From NCBI GenBank assembly GCA_032871835.1, contig CM065301.1, forward strand, positions 21,097,291 through 21,161,290: a DNA stretch of 64,000 bases. The letters run 5' to 3'. This DNA comes from Dipteronia dyeriana. Lineage: Eukaryota; Streptophyta; Magnoliopsida; Sapindales; Sapindaceae. The stretch's first letter is position 1, and every line of letters begins with the position of its first letter. The notes beneath the pieces are model-generated. The model ran no database searches, was not told where the DNA came from, and saw only the letters and a program-made list of their open reading frames with translations. Positions 31,701 to 43,978 of the stretch are shown in pieces. The translations under genes were made by a program, and so were the position numbers.

Positions 31701-32700
31701 CGAGATTCAAGGCTTTAAGTCATTCCTCTTTATCAAGATTTTCCATTGCATTCTTAAATGTCAACAAATCATCCACACTATTAGAAGAGACAACACCTTG
31801 TCCCTCACCTATACCTAAATAGCGTTCAGGATGTCTCACAACCCTCTCACTACGTCTAGGTGGTAGTGTATCCTGATTAGGAACCATATGACTCTGAGAT
31901 GTTTGTAGATCAACAACTCTTGTTGATGAAGCACTAGTCTCACCAGGCTCCAACTCATTCAATACAATCTTAGAACGAGGTTATGGTCACTAATATATTT
32001 GACTCAAGAAACGTTGCATTTGTCGATACAAATACTTTTTTGTCTTCAAGACTATAGAAGTGTCCACCTCTGGTCTCCTTGGAGTATCTTACAAATAGAC
32101 AGACAACAGACTTGGAATCTAGCTTTCCAATTCTGTTCTTCAGCACTTGTGCTGGACACCCCCATATGTAGAAATGTCGCAAACTAGCTTTACAACCATT
32201 CCACAACTCTAGGGGATTCTTAGGAAAAGATTTGGATGGCACTACATTCAAAATGTATGCCGCTGTTTGTAATGCATATCCCCAAAAGGAATTTGGTAAT
32301 GATGAGAAACTAATCATACATCTCACCATATCCATCAGGGTTCTATTTCTCCTCTCCACTACACCATTTTACCGAGGTGTACTAAGAGCTGTGAGTTGGG
32401 AAACTATCCCATGCTCAACCATGAAGTTTTCAAACTCTTGGTCAAGGTACTCACCTTCACGATCCGATCGTAGTGACTTGATAGTCTTACCTAATTGATT
32501 CTCAACTTCAGCTCGGAATGCTTTGAACTTTTCAAATGTTTTCGACTTTCGTTACATCAGGTAGACGTATACGTATCTTGAGCAATCATCTATAAAGGTG
32601 ACATAATACTGATAACCACCCCTAGCTTTAACATTCATCGGTCCGCAGACATCTGTATGTATAATCTCTAGCTGTTCTTTAGCTCTTTTCCAGTAAAAGG
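31701..32700 (-). pseudogene. Integrase and pol linker of copia B
   Basis: The catalytic end of integrase is at 32359-31970: [40 protein letters not shown] and [13 protein letters not shown]. The first part of the core toward 32650 is readable but broken by stops and frameshifts. The linker before RT (31962-31720) reads LPPRRSERVVRHPERYLG, a usual copia phrase. It lies upstream of RT, as expected for copia. Confidence 0.85.
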
Positions 32701-33330
32701 TCTCTTAGTTATCTTACCTTCTAGACAAGATTCGTAGACAGGTAAGGTGCCAACTTTTAACTCACTTAAAGGCCTGCTTTTTACTAGTCTGTATATCCGG
32801 TCAAGGTTGATATTACCAAGCCTTAGATGCCAGAGATACGTGTCATTATCTGGAGAAATCTTATGTCGTTTAGTTTTTGGTTTTTCAACCCTAAACATTT
32901 CGGTGTTCAGCAGTGTAGTATGTATTAACGGTCTTAACACATAAAAATTGTTTTCATTAATTCCTGAACAAATATTCAGACCATTCTTTCCAATAATAAC
33001 AGACTTATTATTAAAAGAAACAGAATATTTTTGTTCTAACAACTTAGAAACGGAAATCGAATTCCATGTAAATCCAGGAATATAAAAAACATTGTTTAAT
33101 AATAAAAAACTATCATTATTACAAAATTGCAATCTTATTGCTCCCATAATCTTATTGCTCCCACTGCTTTGGCCGATACATCCCCCGACCCCACACGCAT
33201 TGAGAAGGCTCTCTCCTCTAGTTGTGCCCAAGAATCAGTCCACTGCAAAGAAGAACAAACACTGTTAGTGGCCCTCGAATCAACTATCCAGGGTGAAGAA
33301 TCATCTTCCACTAAACAAGATTCAAGAACA
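32668..33330 (-). pseudogene. Protease and integrase zinc region of copia B
   Basis: The protease active site appears as WIVDSRATNSVC (near 33325), where the usual DSGAT has Arg for Gly. FYIPGFTWNSISVSKL follows. The integrase zinc region reads LWHLRLGNINLDRIYRLVKS and CLEGKITKRPFTGK near 32760-32690. The frame at 33231-32668 is open, with a shift to the gag/protease frame near 33140. It would mature the particle and bind LTR ends. Confidence 0.83.
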
Positions 33331-34195
33331 AGTAAATCATATTTACCTTTCGTCTTTTTCTTTTTGGCTACCTCCTCTAGGTATTGATGACATTTCCTCT
33401 TCCATTGCCCAACCTTGTTACAATGGAAACATTTTCCTTTGTCTTGGTCGGTGGAAGTGCCTATCTTTTTGCTTTGGGCTTTCTTGGGTTTGGTCTTACC
33501 CTTTGCCTTCCTAGTGGACCTCTTCCTCTTCTTATTATTAGAGGAAGATGGTTCAGTAACATTTGCCTCATCGGTCTTGCCCTTATTGTCCTTAATCAAG
33601 GACTCAAAGGTTGTGAGCTCATGGAGCAACTGTGTAAGATTGAACTTAACTTGTTCATCCCGTAGTTACTTTTAAACTTATCAAAACTCTTTGGAAGATT
33701 TGTTAGTATGATGGTCACTTAACTGGGTTCGTCAATGGCCCTGCCATTGACTTCTGCCATGTTGAAGTATGACATCATGCTCAGGACATGTTCCCGAACT
33801 AATGTACCTTCCTTCATGCGAGCAAGCATAGCGGAATGAACAACTTCGTGTCACTATTGCTCGGAGAGCTGCCCAAACATAGCTTGCAATGACTCAATGA
33901 TTTGAATGCTAAAGTCATTGATTCGTGCTTTGTGAGTCGTGCTTTGTGACAAGCACGTCTGTCATTGAACAATAGATATGTTTGGGCCTTCTTATCAGAT
34001 GAGATCCATCGTTGGTATGCCACAAGAACAGTTCGTGTGGCATTGGCAGTAGGTGCTGGAAAACATTCCTCCGTAAGCATAAACTTGAGGTATTTGGTGG
34101 CTAAAGTTGCATTAATATTAAGTTTCTACTTAGTGTAGTTATCACCGGTTAATTTGTCATTTGCGAGAATTTGAAGTAATGCAGAAGACATTGCT
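33331..34195 (-). pseudogene. gag of copia B
   Basis: The likely start is the minus-strand ATG at 34195-34193 (MSSALLQILANDKLTGDNY). A stop follows soon, then 34080-33814 (MLTEECFPAPTANATRTVLV, AQTYLLFNDRRACHKARLTK). A broken stretch precedes 33629, where MLHELTTFESLIKDNKGKTD starts an open part with a Lys-rich segment. The zinc knuckle CFHCNKVGQWKRKC has Gln in the His position. These are copia nucleocapsid features. The wording between 33814 and 33629 is multiply interrupted. Confidence 0.82.
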
Positions 34196-34981
34196 GAAAT
34201 AAATAAAACATTCATTCAGTCATTTATTTAAAACAAGTGCGAGTGTTTTGGTATAAATTTAAGCATGATTCATGAACATGTTTAACGAACTAGAACTACC
34301 CTAAAAATAGTTACTATACCACGACAGTCCAGCATACCACAAAGAAGTGCTGCCTTAGGGTCGGTCAAATATTTGCATGTTGGACCGAGACATTCTCAAT
34401 CAAATGATATTCTAAAATAACTCTTATTCCATATCATTCAACCATCGTTTATTCAGTCAGGTTTTTAATTAACAAACTTAATCAAAACCTTCGTGAGTGT
34501 AACCCACCATTTCAGATCTCACGAGCTTAGCTCGAGAATTGCCACCTTAGGGTCGGTCAATCCCAAAATACCCTCAGAAATCCTATCCGTTAGGAAGTCA
34601 ACCTTGGTATTGACCTTTGTGGAAACCCTCCTTAGGGAGGACGAAAGCAAAGGCGTCACGAGGCCCCACTCGAATCTCACAGTGTTGAACTAATGATGGA
34701 AACCGCGAGATCATATATCCCTCTCCCACTCACTATTTTAAAACTAGAGTTTTCTATTATTCGTTAATCAAGTTATCTGGAGCATTAACTAATTAGAAAA
34801 AAATCTAATTAACTAATAAATGATTTTTAACAATTAAAAATCTAATCTATTAGTGAATAATCTAAGCATTTGTAAACTATTTACTAAGCTCAGATTATTA
34901 TATTCGTGTATACCAAGTTTTAACTATTAAAACTCTAACACATTATTTGGTTCATTTATTATTAGGAAATTAATCATATTA
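34196..34981 (-). other. Leader region of copia B
   Basis: This lies between gag and the recognisable 5' LTR. The phrase CCTTAGGGTCGGTCAA occurs twice (about 34352 and 34547). I could not find a clear tRNA primer site, and the LTR end matching 16915 is absent. A deletion here could have removed the end of the 5' LTR and the primer site. The last 200 bp is AT-rich. Confidence 0.5.
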
Positions 34982-36523
34982 TGTTGTGCGTTCTCATGCA
35001 CACCTTTTTTTTTATTTTATTTTAAATAATATATATCATATATATAATATTTAATTTAAAAAAAAAAACTTACCATATCTTTGTTTAAAAAATAAAATCT
35101 ATATTTTATTTTTCAAATAAGATATTACATATATATATATATATAAATTAAAACAATTCAAATTCAAATATATGTAATTTATTTTATTTAATAAATGAGA
35201 TAATATGATTACCTCATTATTCAAAAATAAATAACAATTGAAACCATCCATTCATGACTAATTACACTATCAAATAATATTATTATTTAATTATCATAAT
35301 TGTATATTATCTCATCATTCAAAAATAAATAACAATTGAAACCCTCCATTCATGACTAATTACACTATCAAATAACCTCATTATTTAATTGTCATAATTG
35401 TCATTTTAATCAATTGAATAATCTAATTACTCATTCAACTCCTGACGCGTGTCACTTTCGTAACACAATTAATTGGACAATCCAATTAATTAACTGTGAC
35501 CCTTGTTACCTAAATCGATTGGGCTAGCAAGGGGACCTATTGGACCCATAGTATTTTGAGCTCCAATAATCCTCGGAATCATTAATTAAACTCTTTAATT
35601 AATATTCCTTGATTATTAACTCCGGTGTTATTCCACTAAAAACACGAAGCTGCACTCTCTCAACTGCGGACGTTTTTACACAGATCGATACAACTCAGTG
35701 TCCATCGATATAGCTATTACATATGGTGTGATCCTCCACAGTAGTTCATAATTAGAGTTGGGTCATAATGTCCGTTATACCCCTCTAATTACATATATCC
35801 TTTAAGTACCGTTGATTCTCTAGTGGACAATAAATCCTATTTCCTCACGAAATTAAGAGAGCGCTCATATTGTCCAAGCCCCGAATCAACCCTTAAGGGA
35901 ACTACCATCTACTTCTCACAAGAAGGAGTGAATTCCACTATTGTGTGCAAACCTTCCCAGCCACAAGCCAATCCGTAATCCCAACATACGAAGTATATTA
36001 ATTAGGAAATGCATCTGACCTCACTCATGGTATATCAAAGACCACGATCTAACCTGAAGGAGTCGATAAGACACTTAGGATTAAGATCACCCACATATAT
36101 CCATCATTAGTTGATATATATGATATTCATCGGTAAACGGATCTTGGTGTGAGATTCATATAGATCATGGCCCAGTCCTATATGATCACATCATACAAGG
36201 TACCTCCATTCACATATCTCTTATGAATGATTCAGGATAGAATCACTATATATTACGGAATGGACCGCTTCTATAGATGAACCACAAATAAAGTACCCAA
36301 CTTTATTTGCTATATATGGACTCTTTAGATTGAACGTCTCTTACTGTATCCATCCGTATATGACAATCATATACATAGTTCGAGATTACATCTGACAATC
36401 CAGGATGTTAATATGTGCTCAAGTTTATAAAATAACAACATAACAAGAATGAATTTATCCTTTTTTTTTATTTACTTCATAAATCCATTTACAAATTACA
36501 TGTTTAGGGTATAAACTCCAACA
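34982..36523 (-). repeat. 5' LTR of copia B
   Basis: Read on the minus strand it begins TGTTGGAGTTTATACCC at 36523. It matches 28913-30176 plus 17475-17577. It carries a tandem duplication of about 110 bp around AAAAATAAATAACAATTGAA (about 35220-35400). The left edge of similarity is TGTTGTGCGTTCTCATGCAC at 34982. The corresponding LTR extends 560 bp further in the other copy. Confidence 0.85.
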
Positions 36524-36830
36524 TCAAGAGTAGCGAGGGGGTTTAATCGGCCACTTCCTGGTCTCGAGATCTGGATGGCAACTATGCTCTTACACTCAAA
36601 TCCTTCTTGGCGAAGGGTGGTGCCCGACCGAGGCATCAGGGGTAGCGAAAGGCCTTCTCCAACTAATCCATGGTCTTGGGGTGGTTATGTTGAACTTACC
36701 CGTGTAGAACCTAATTGGATACAAAGAAATTAATAGAGAGCATAATTGGAGATGGAGAAAACAGACTTTATTGATGATAAAAAATGGAGTACATTGTTGT
36801 TGGGGATTTTATTGAAACCTAAATGAAGGT
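36524..36830. other. Element E spacer resumed after copia B
   Basis: It completes the 99-bp repeat array (to about 36625) and then gives non-coding sequence up to the degraded integrase end. No gene is seen. Confidence 0.6.
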
Positions 36831-38160
36831 AGTCTGCCACGATTCCCCTGTATAGGGGTAGTACTTCCCTAAGTGATCTGCATTCCAGGTGTGATCGATG
36901 GGTCGACCATCCATGTCTTCGAGCTTATATGCCTCGTTGCAGACCATTACCTTCACCAAGTAAGATCCTTCCCAGTTGAGTCATAGGACACCGTTAGACC
37001 TCTTCCTGGTATTCAAGGTCACTTTCCTGAGAACTAGGTCCCCTTTCTTAAAGTTTCAGGGCTCTAACCTTTCTGTTGAAGTACCTAACGATCTTGCTCT
37101 GGTTAATCGCCACTTTCTCATCTACCCGGTCTTGTTTCTCTTCCAAAAGATCTAGATTAGCTCGGAGCTTGACCTCGTTGTTTCCATATTTAAAGTTTTG
37201 CACTCTGAAGAAGGCTAGTTTGTGCTCAATGGGAAGAACTGCTTCAACCTCGAAAGCTAGATAGTAGGGTGTCTCTCCGGTAGCTGTTCTCTTTGTAGTC
37301 TACTAAGCCCAAAGAACCTCGGGATGCTCCTCGACCCATTTTCCCTTTCACTGCTGTAACTTCTTCTTCAATAACTTTTTGATAGTCTTATTGGTGAATT
37401 CTACCAGCCCATTAGTCTGAGGGTGGGCTACTGAACCAAACCAACCTGAGGTCGATTCTCAAGCCTTCGTAAAAGTTCTTGAATCAAGCGTTGTCAAACT
37501 GCTTACCTAGGTCAGCTACAATGATAAGAGGGGTTTCGAATTTGCAGACCACATTGTTTTTGATGAACCTTATTGTATTCTCTTTTGATATGTAGGAAAG
37601 AGGTCCAGTCTCAACCCACCTTGTAAAATAGTCAATTGCCATAATAGCATGCTTGGCTTGCCTATGAGCGGTGGGAAGTGGTCCGATCAGGTCTACTCCC
37701 CACATAGAAAGAGGTAGCGTGAGTTGAGGGACGACAATCGCTCCGGTGGTAGGTGACTTAGGTTGGAGGTCCTCTGGCACGGTTCGAAAGATTGTACAAA
37801 TCTCTTCGCGTATTGGTGAATTGTTGGCCAGTAATATCCCATATAAAGATCTTGGTATGCTAAAGCTTTCCTGCCAACGTGGTTCCCGCAGTCCCCATAG
37901 TGAACCTTTCTCAATGCCCATTTGGCAATATCAGGGCACAGACACCGAAGCAAAGGAAGGGACATGCCCCTCTTATAGAGGTACCCGCCCACCAAACAGT
38001 ATCTGACATAGAGCCTCTTGATTCTTCCGGCTTGATCGGCCTATTCGAAAAGCTTTCCCTCTTAGAGATAAGCAACTTTTAAAGCCATCCAGCAAGGCTG
38101 ACGATCTAGGGGGAAAATTCCTTGCCCGCTGTTATGTTTGGTTGGGAGATCACTTGGAGG
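36831..38160 (-). pseudogene. Integrase of element E
   Basis: On the minus strand a zinc region precedes 37800 (SFEPCQRTSNL) and the core is at 37740-37484. It reads MWGVDLIGPLPTAHRQAKHA, IDYFTRWVETGPLSYISKEN and IKNNVVCKFETPLIIVADLG. The second Asp is in VADLGKQFDNA (usual TDNG changed). AHPQTNGLVEF with the catalytic Glu lies near 37400 in another frame, then EVLWA with adjacent stops. The C-terminal part is readable to about 36850 in fragments. It is clearly gypsy-type and dead. Confidence 0.83.
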
Positions 38161-39040
38161 GGAACTCCTCATGGTAAGGCTTGGCCACTATTCGTAGCTA
38201 TCTTAGTTAGGACATCTGCTCGATTTTGAATCCCTTAAATTTATTTCTAAGCAGCTGAACTACCTTTAAGTAGGTGATCATGTTATCCCCTTTTGCCTGG
38301 TAAATCCCTGAAACCTGATTGACTACGAGTAATAAGTCACTCTTGGCCTGTAGGTAGTCAGCCCCCAACTCGATGGCTGCCTTCATCTCGGCTGAGAGGA
38401 CTTCGTACTCCACCTCATTGTTGGTAGCCATAAACCCGAATCTGAAGCAAGAATAGCATTCGGTCCCTTCTGGGTCCACTAGAACTATGCCAGCTCCTCC
38501 TTCAACTTACCTGGAAGCTCCATATGAGTAGAGGGCCCAAGACTTGCAACCTTCCGACCAGCTGTCGACCTCTGAAATCTTCTTAAAAGCTAGACTAGAT
38601 GCTGTAGGGGTAGCCTAGCCTGGGAGCGTTGAGAATTCTGCCATGAAGTCCGCCAAAGCCCGGGCTTTGACTGTGGTTCTGGGTTTGTACTTTAAATCAA
38701 ACTGGGTGAGCTCCAGGGCCTATAAAACTAACCTTTTGGATACATCCGGCCTTTGTAAAAATTGGTGAATAGGCTTGTCCGTCACCACCGCTATTGAGTG
38801 AGCTTGAAACTAGGGACAACTTCCTCACCGTAGTCACCAGAGCATAGGCAAGCTTCTCCAGAAGAGTATAATTTTTCTCTGGCTTGGTTAGAGCATGAAT
38901 CATGTAGTAGATAGGTCACTGGACCCTGTCTCCATATTCCTTTATCAAAGTCCCACTTACTGAAGTTTCTGAAACAGGCAAGTAGATTTACAGCTACTCT
39001 CCAAGACTTGGCTTGGCTAGCAATGGAGGGCTCGTTAGAT
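38161..39040 (-). pseudogene. RNase H region of element E
   Basis: A second-type RNase H lies at 38479-38207: CFRFGFMATNNEVEYEVLSA, MKAAIELGADYLQAKSDLLL and VNQVSGIYQAKGD, as in the extra Tat RNase H. The first RNase H lies near 38900-38700 (IHALTKPEKNYTLLEKLAYA). Both are broken by stops. The order fits the dual RNase H arrangement of the Tat lineage seen also in C. Confidence 0.75.
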
Positions 39041-39960
39041 ACTTCTTTAAGGCTTGAAAGGCTTGCTCGCTCTTATGGTCCCACTTCATATTTCTTTCCT
39101 ACTTGATAGCTTTGAAGAAAGAGAGGCATTTATCGGTGGAGGGAGAAATGAATCTGTTGAGCGATGCTAGCTGCCCAGTCAGGACTTGAAACTGTTTAAG
39201 TGATGTGGGGGATTCTAGGTCCAAGATAGCCTTGATCATTTCTAGGATAGCCTCTATGCCTCTCTCATGAACCATGAAGCCCAGAAACTTCCTCGCAGTT
39301 ACCCCGAAAGCACATTTGGAGGGGATAAATCTCATATGATTTTCTCTTAGGATCATGAAAGTTCTGCAAAGGTTGTCCTGATGTCCTTTTATTGATTGTG
39401 ATTTTGTGTTCATGTTATCGATGTACACCTCTATCGACCTTCCAATCTCAGGCTTGAACAGTAGGTTAACTAGCCGCTGGTACGTAGCCCAGTGTTCTTG
39501 AGACCAAATGGTATCACCATGTAACAGTACAGACCCTGACCGGTAATGGAACTGGTCTTATCCTAGTCGGCTGGATGCATCTTAACATAGTTGTACCTTG
39601 AGAATGCATACATGAAGCTCAGAAGCTTGTTCCCCAATGTAAAGTCAACAAAATGATTGATCTTTTATAAAGGAAAACTGTCTTTTGGAGATGCCCAGTT
39701 GAGGTCGGTGTAATCGACGCATATACGCCACTTCTCATTTGCCTTCGTGACCATAACCAAGTTGGCGATCCATTTGGGGTAGTGCGCCTCTCTGATAAAG
39801 CCTACTCTGATTAATTTGTCCACTTCCTCCTGAACCACAACATTTCTTTCAGCGTTAAATTGGTGTCTTTTCTGCTTGACAGGTTTGAAGGTAGGATCCA
39901 CTGCTAATCAGTGAGCAGCCAATGATATTGGGATCCCTAGCATCTAGTCGTAACTCTAAG
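39041..39960 (-). pseudogene. Reverse transcriptase of element E
   Basis: Minus-strand motifs: RVGFIREAHYPKWIANLVMV and WRICVDYTDLNWASPKDSFP (39901-39665). The middle is frame-broken. At 39428 the catalytic box reads MYIDNMNTKS, where the second Asp of YVDD is Asn. CAFGVTARKFLGFMVHERGI and LTGQLASLNRFISPSTDKC follow. The changed active site and multiple stops show it cannot work. Confidence 0.87.
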
Positions 39961-40110
39961 CAAAGATGTCGTTGAATTCTTCGAGAAGCCCAATCAGACC
40001 TTCCTTCACTCCCAGTTTGAGGGTAGCTCCAACCTTGACGACCTTAGAAGGATCATTCTTCCTGATGGATATCTCTTCTAGCTTATCCATAGGATGCCCG
40101 CTGGGCCATT

Positions 40111-40145
40111 CTCTGTTTTGTTTTGTTCTGTTCTGTTCTGTTCTT
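40111..40145. repeat. Pentanucleotide (TTCTG)n microsatellite
   Basis: TTTTG twice, then TTCTG repeated several times, lies in the pol linker of element E between protease and RT. It disrupts the minus-strand frame. Confidence 0.85.
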
Positions 40146-40800
40146 CCACATCTGGCATCACGGGGTCATCCTCTGGATGATATACAGGCTCTATATCTTT
40201 TAAGGTTATCCTAGGTGTTTCCCCATCCTAGATAGTTGCAACCTGTACAAACTGTTTTGCTATAGCTACCGGGTTGGCAGATACTGCATAGCACTTCCTG
40301 GCTGCTTGTTGGTCACCATGCACCTCCCCCACTTTGTCCCCTACTAGAAACTTTAGAAAGTTATGGTAAATAGACAGAACCCCTTTCAAGGATGACAAGA
40401 AAGGTCCATCTAGTATCGCGTTTTATGTCGATGGGGTATCTACCACAACGAAGTCTGTTATAACATTTTACTGGAGAGATCATGTTCCAGCGATCACTAT
40501 GAGGATCTTCGATCCCACTGGTATGATCGAATCCCCAGTGATTCCATACAGTGGGGTTGTGTAACTATTGTAACACCATTGTTTCAAATTCAACTTCTCC
40601 AAGGTATCTTTATAGAGGATGTCGATGTTGTTGCCTGTGTCGATGAGCATGCAGTGGTCCACACAATTGGCAATCTGTAACGTGATCACCATGGGATCGT
40701 CATGAGGCTGCAATGGCAATCTGTACAATGATAACCATGGGATCGTCATGAGGCTGCACAGTGTTGTAGACATCCGCCTCAGAGAAAATAATCTGTGCTG
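40146..40800 (-). pseudogene. Protease and linker of element E
   Basis: The protease frame 40773-40480 reads HCMLIDTGNNIDILYKDTLE. The active-site Asp-Thr-Gly is present, unlike in C and D. It continues LYGITGDSIIPVGSKI. The preceding phrase DDPMVI is found three times in a row within 90 bp on the minus strand (40772-40690), a short tandem duplication across the gag/protease junction. The frame decays toward 40200. Confidence 0.78.
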
Positions 40801-42480
40801 ATTGAGAAGGGTCAGCCAAGCTCTGACTAACCTTGAAGATTCCCTGACCTTTTTCTACACGAGGAATCTTCCTTGAGTGGTTTTTTCTGGAATTATTTGA
40901 GGTACCAGCCAGAGTGGGCCCTCCGATATTGGTATGTATCACCTGGATTTGCTGTATTTGATCTGCATGCTCCCTCTTTCTCTTCTCAGTGTGCTCGCGG
41001 ATCTCAGCTTGTACTTCTCTTCCAGTCTGAATATTACCCTTAACCTGCTGCAAGAACTCTATCAAACATCCTCCCCTTATCAGAGCCTTGATCTGGTTGC
41101 ACATGTTATAACACTCTGAAGTGTTGTGACCCACATCTTCATAGAAGTCGCAGTACTTGTACCGGTTTCTCCTATCGACCGGGGCTTTCATGGGTGCAGG
41201 CTTCTGTAGTAGCCCCTTATCCCAAATGACGAGATAGATTTTTTCACGGGATACATTTAAGAGGGTGTAGTGATCATACACTCTCTCATCTCACGTTACA
41301 GTGGCTACTGTCCTGGGAGGAGGCAAAACTGACGGAGGGGTTTGCCTTACTGGATACCTTTCTTGCTTGGGTTGAGAAACAGAGAAACGGTATGTCAACC
41401 TATTGGGTGGTTTGTTCTGATTTTTCTGAGCTGGTTCAGGTCTGGGAGCTTCCTTCTTCTAGCACTTCACCATTTTCATATCGTCATGCTCCATCTTGAC
41501 CTTGAGCGGTTCATCGATTTTGACTTGCTCTAGAACTCAATCATAGGCTTTCTGATAGGTCTCTAGAGGTCGCTTAGCAAAGGATCAGAAAAGCTTTCCC
41601 GCCCACAGGTTCCGTCAAAATTTAACAATGGTCTCTTTCTCAATAAAGACTCCCATCTGGATGACTTCCTTGTGGAAGCATTCCACGTATGACCAGAGTG
41701 TCTCACCTTGCTCTTGGATCAAATATTGTAAGTGTACGGGATCCTTTGGACGCGGTTTGACCCCTTGGAACTGCAATCAAAAATCTGTTGATAGTTTTGT
41801 GAAAGAATCCAGGCTACCAGCAGGTAACTTCCTGAACCATGTCTTTGCATAGTCAGTTAGGGTGGTAGAGAAATTCCTCCACATGGCAGCTCTAGTGATA
41901 TTCTAGACTTCCATTTGCTGGACGAAGCTCTCTAGGAGGCTCAAGGGGTATTATGTTTCGGAGAACTTATCTGTCAGTATCTAAAAATTTTAGCGGGAGC
42001 TTCACCTCCCGAATCCTACTAGTGAATGGAGCATTCATCTCACTCAAAGGATCCTTCTTGTCCTTATTGTGCTTTCCCTTCTTTATCTACTTGATATCCT
42101 TCTACAACTTTGCCAGCTAGTCTCTCAGATGCTTATTCTTGGGTTTCTTTAAGTTGACCTTGGACTCCTTGCTGTCAAATCCCTCTGATGAACTGGCGAT
42201 CTCTACCCAGTCCTCTCTATTAATGGGATCTGCCAGTGCGCTTTGCTGGCTACCTTCCCCTCTAGCCCAAGCTTCCCTCCTTGAATTCGTCGAGCGAGAA
42301 GCCTCTCGCTGCTCCTTGGGCAAGGGGTGCTGTAGATTTAACTCTCCTAGGCTGGTAATATGATGGTCTGCCAGGAACTGAGGGCATGGGCCCTAGCCTA
42401 TCCAGGATTGAAGGTTGAAGTTCGTCCCTAATGAGGGCTGGCTCTGACGGAGGAGGCCTCAACCAATTGAAGGAGGGTTA
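40690..42480 (-). pseudogene. gag of element E
   Basis: The C-terminal part (41281-40700) contains the zinc knuckle YCDFYEDVGHNTSECYNM, with Tyr replacing one His/Cys-region residue, then CNQIKALIRGGCLIEFLQQV, as in Tat gag. The core gag domain lies at about 41950-41500 in broken frames (LQYLIQEQGETLWSYVECFH). N-terminal pieces are at 42323-42117 (charged, EDWVEIASSSEGFDSKESKV) and 42462-42262 (MRPPPSEPALIRDELQPS). The true start is probably near 42480. It would form particles. Confidence 0.8.
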
Positions 42481-42820
42481 CATGGTTTCTAGCCTGCTCG
42501 AATCTCCCTGAGTGTTGGGATTTATTGGTCGAACAGTGATGCCCTCATCGAGCAGACCAACGCAAACATTTTCCAAGAAGGTCGTCGCTTGTTGGTCCAG
42601 CATGGCCTGACTTATCATAGGAGGCCTGCCGTGCAGCAATTGGCTGGGTCGAAACTTGACTGCGATGCCCAGATTTTCTTCCTTTCCTCAGGGCCTTTCA
42701 CGTTAATGCAGCTGAAGGTTATTCTGAAGCCTCGGGCTATCCCTGTGAGGAGCGGAGCCTCATAGCTTCTGTAAAATAACGAACACGTAGTTATTGATTA
42801 GGTTTACTTGGTGTGGATTG

Positions 42821-42843
42821 TTCCCACAGACGGTGCCAGAAAG
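42821..42843 (-). other. Primer-binding region of element E
   Basis: On the minus strand, directly after the LTR end TGTTAACA, comes CTTTCTGGCACCGTCTGTGG. The phrase GGCRCCGTCTGTGGGAA is familiar from Tat-type elements at this place. It fixes the orientation of E and the 5' LTR edge at 42844. The tRNA is not assigned. Confidence 0.65.
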
Positions 42844-43978
42844 TGTTAACATAAAATTTACTCGATGCGAGAAATTCCAGTTGACACCCTCGAGACCACT
42901 ACCACGGAGGTGGTGGCCGGGGTTGGTACCTTTGGTACCTTACTTGTTCAATCAAAGGTGGGTGTTTAAATGTGAATGTAATGAGAATGGGAATATAACT
43001 CTTCATTATAGATCATGTATGTCGTACAAAAATCTCTCAAATACTCTCAAGCTCTCTAGGGTACAGGTAGGGTGGCAACCTTGTGTTTGTCGAATAGTAG
43101 AATACAACGATGGCCATGTTATAAAGTCAGAATTTAGGCCGCAGTCAATTGTCCATCCCCTGGTCATCATGCTTGGCCATATTTATACATGGTACGAGTA
43201 GTTTAAACTTGTGAATCTCCCGCCATGATTCTCTAAATCCATTCCCTCCTTATTGAGCACGATATTTTATTTAAAAGTCATTGATTTTGGCTTAATGATG
43301 GAGTTGAGAATATCTTCGGTGAAGATAAGTTTGTTTCCTTTTCGGACTCAATCACTTAGCACATACGCGATAATTTATCATTTGTTAGAGTGTAGATATT
43401 ATCATGTGTACCTTCAAGGTGTGACACCCCATAGAGGTCGTCGAGCATGGTGTTTGCTCCCTCAAAGTGTGGGAGAGGTATATCTGTGCCTTGTACTAGA
43501 AGCTTGGTCTGACCTTTCTCGTTCACTTGGAGCTTGATATGGCCAGGTAGACACCCTTTGGTGGTAATGGAGCTTCGGCAAGCTCCCTCCTTCTTATCTA
43601 ATTAGGTTTGAATCTTCCTTTGGCGAAGTGGAGTGATGTTATAGCGTGAACCTGATGTCTTTATAGGTCTTTTTTACATCTAGAGAGGATGGCGGGCTTC
43701 AGGGAAGGTTACGAGATAGTTTCGACCTCGGGAAGCATGTATAGTCATTCATCGGGCGTCCCCTGAATTCTTGTTTTGGTGTGAGGAGCCTGATCCGATC
43801 GTGTCGGGCACCACCCTGGGTGCTTCTGAAGCTTGATGACTTTTCGTTGCTTTTGTGCGGTGGCTCCACATCTCGACCTCAAGACCTGGGGCTCCATGGT
43901 GTGTAATCTCGAGCTTAGACTCGGGTTAGGAGATTGAAAAATCTCTCTTTGGTCCTTAGCCAAATTTAGCTATTAACA
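42844..43978 (-). repeat. LTR of element E, right copy (5' LTR)
   Basis: Edges are TGTTAACA and CTATTAACA. It matches 5765-7673 except for the MITE. The minus-strand TATA box is the complement of 43182-43188 (ATTTATACAT), placing the transcript start near 43155. The 5 bp right of it, ATTTT, is followed by the same AT-rich tract that follows the left copy. Confidence 0.85.

Larger units (their letters stand above)
16915..36523 (-). mobile_element. Element B: Ty1/copia retrotransposon, minus strand, containing element C
   Basis: The left end TGTTAGAACC and right end CTCCAACA are flanked by TCAGG (16910-16914) and TCAAG (36524-36528), a 5-bp target duplication with one change. Removal of B restores the 99-bp repeat of element E. 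On the minus strand the order is LTR, leader, gag, protease, integrase, RT, RNase H, LTR, which is the copia order (integrase before RT). Without C the element is about 8.3 kb. The pol motifs are clear but all frames are interrupted. The copia lineage is not assigned. Confidence 0.88.
13988..43978 (-). mobile_element. Element E: Tat-type Ty3/gypsy retrotransposon on the minus strand, with copia B nested inside
   Basis: Read on the minus strand: 5' LTR 43978-42844, primer-binding region, gag, protease, RT, RNase H, integrase, spacer, then an antisense gene on the plus strand ending at 13988. Copia element B (16915-36523) interrupts the spacer. The left end is truncated: the antisense gene lacks its N-terminal part and the usual polypurine tract is missing. 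The matching LTR (5765-7673) is separated from it by an AT-rich tract. Tat assignment rests on the gag, RT and RNase H wording and on the antisense gene. All genes are broken. Confidence 0.8.

Noticed and set aside
34895..34925. Primer-binding site for initiator tRNA next to copia B 5' LTR
   Set aside because: Only a partial TTGGTAT-like phrase on the minus strand is present, separated from any further match; not enough to call.
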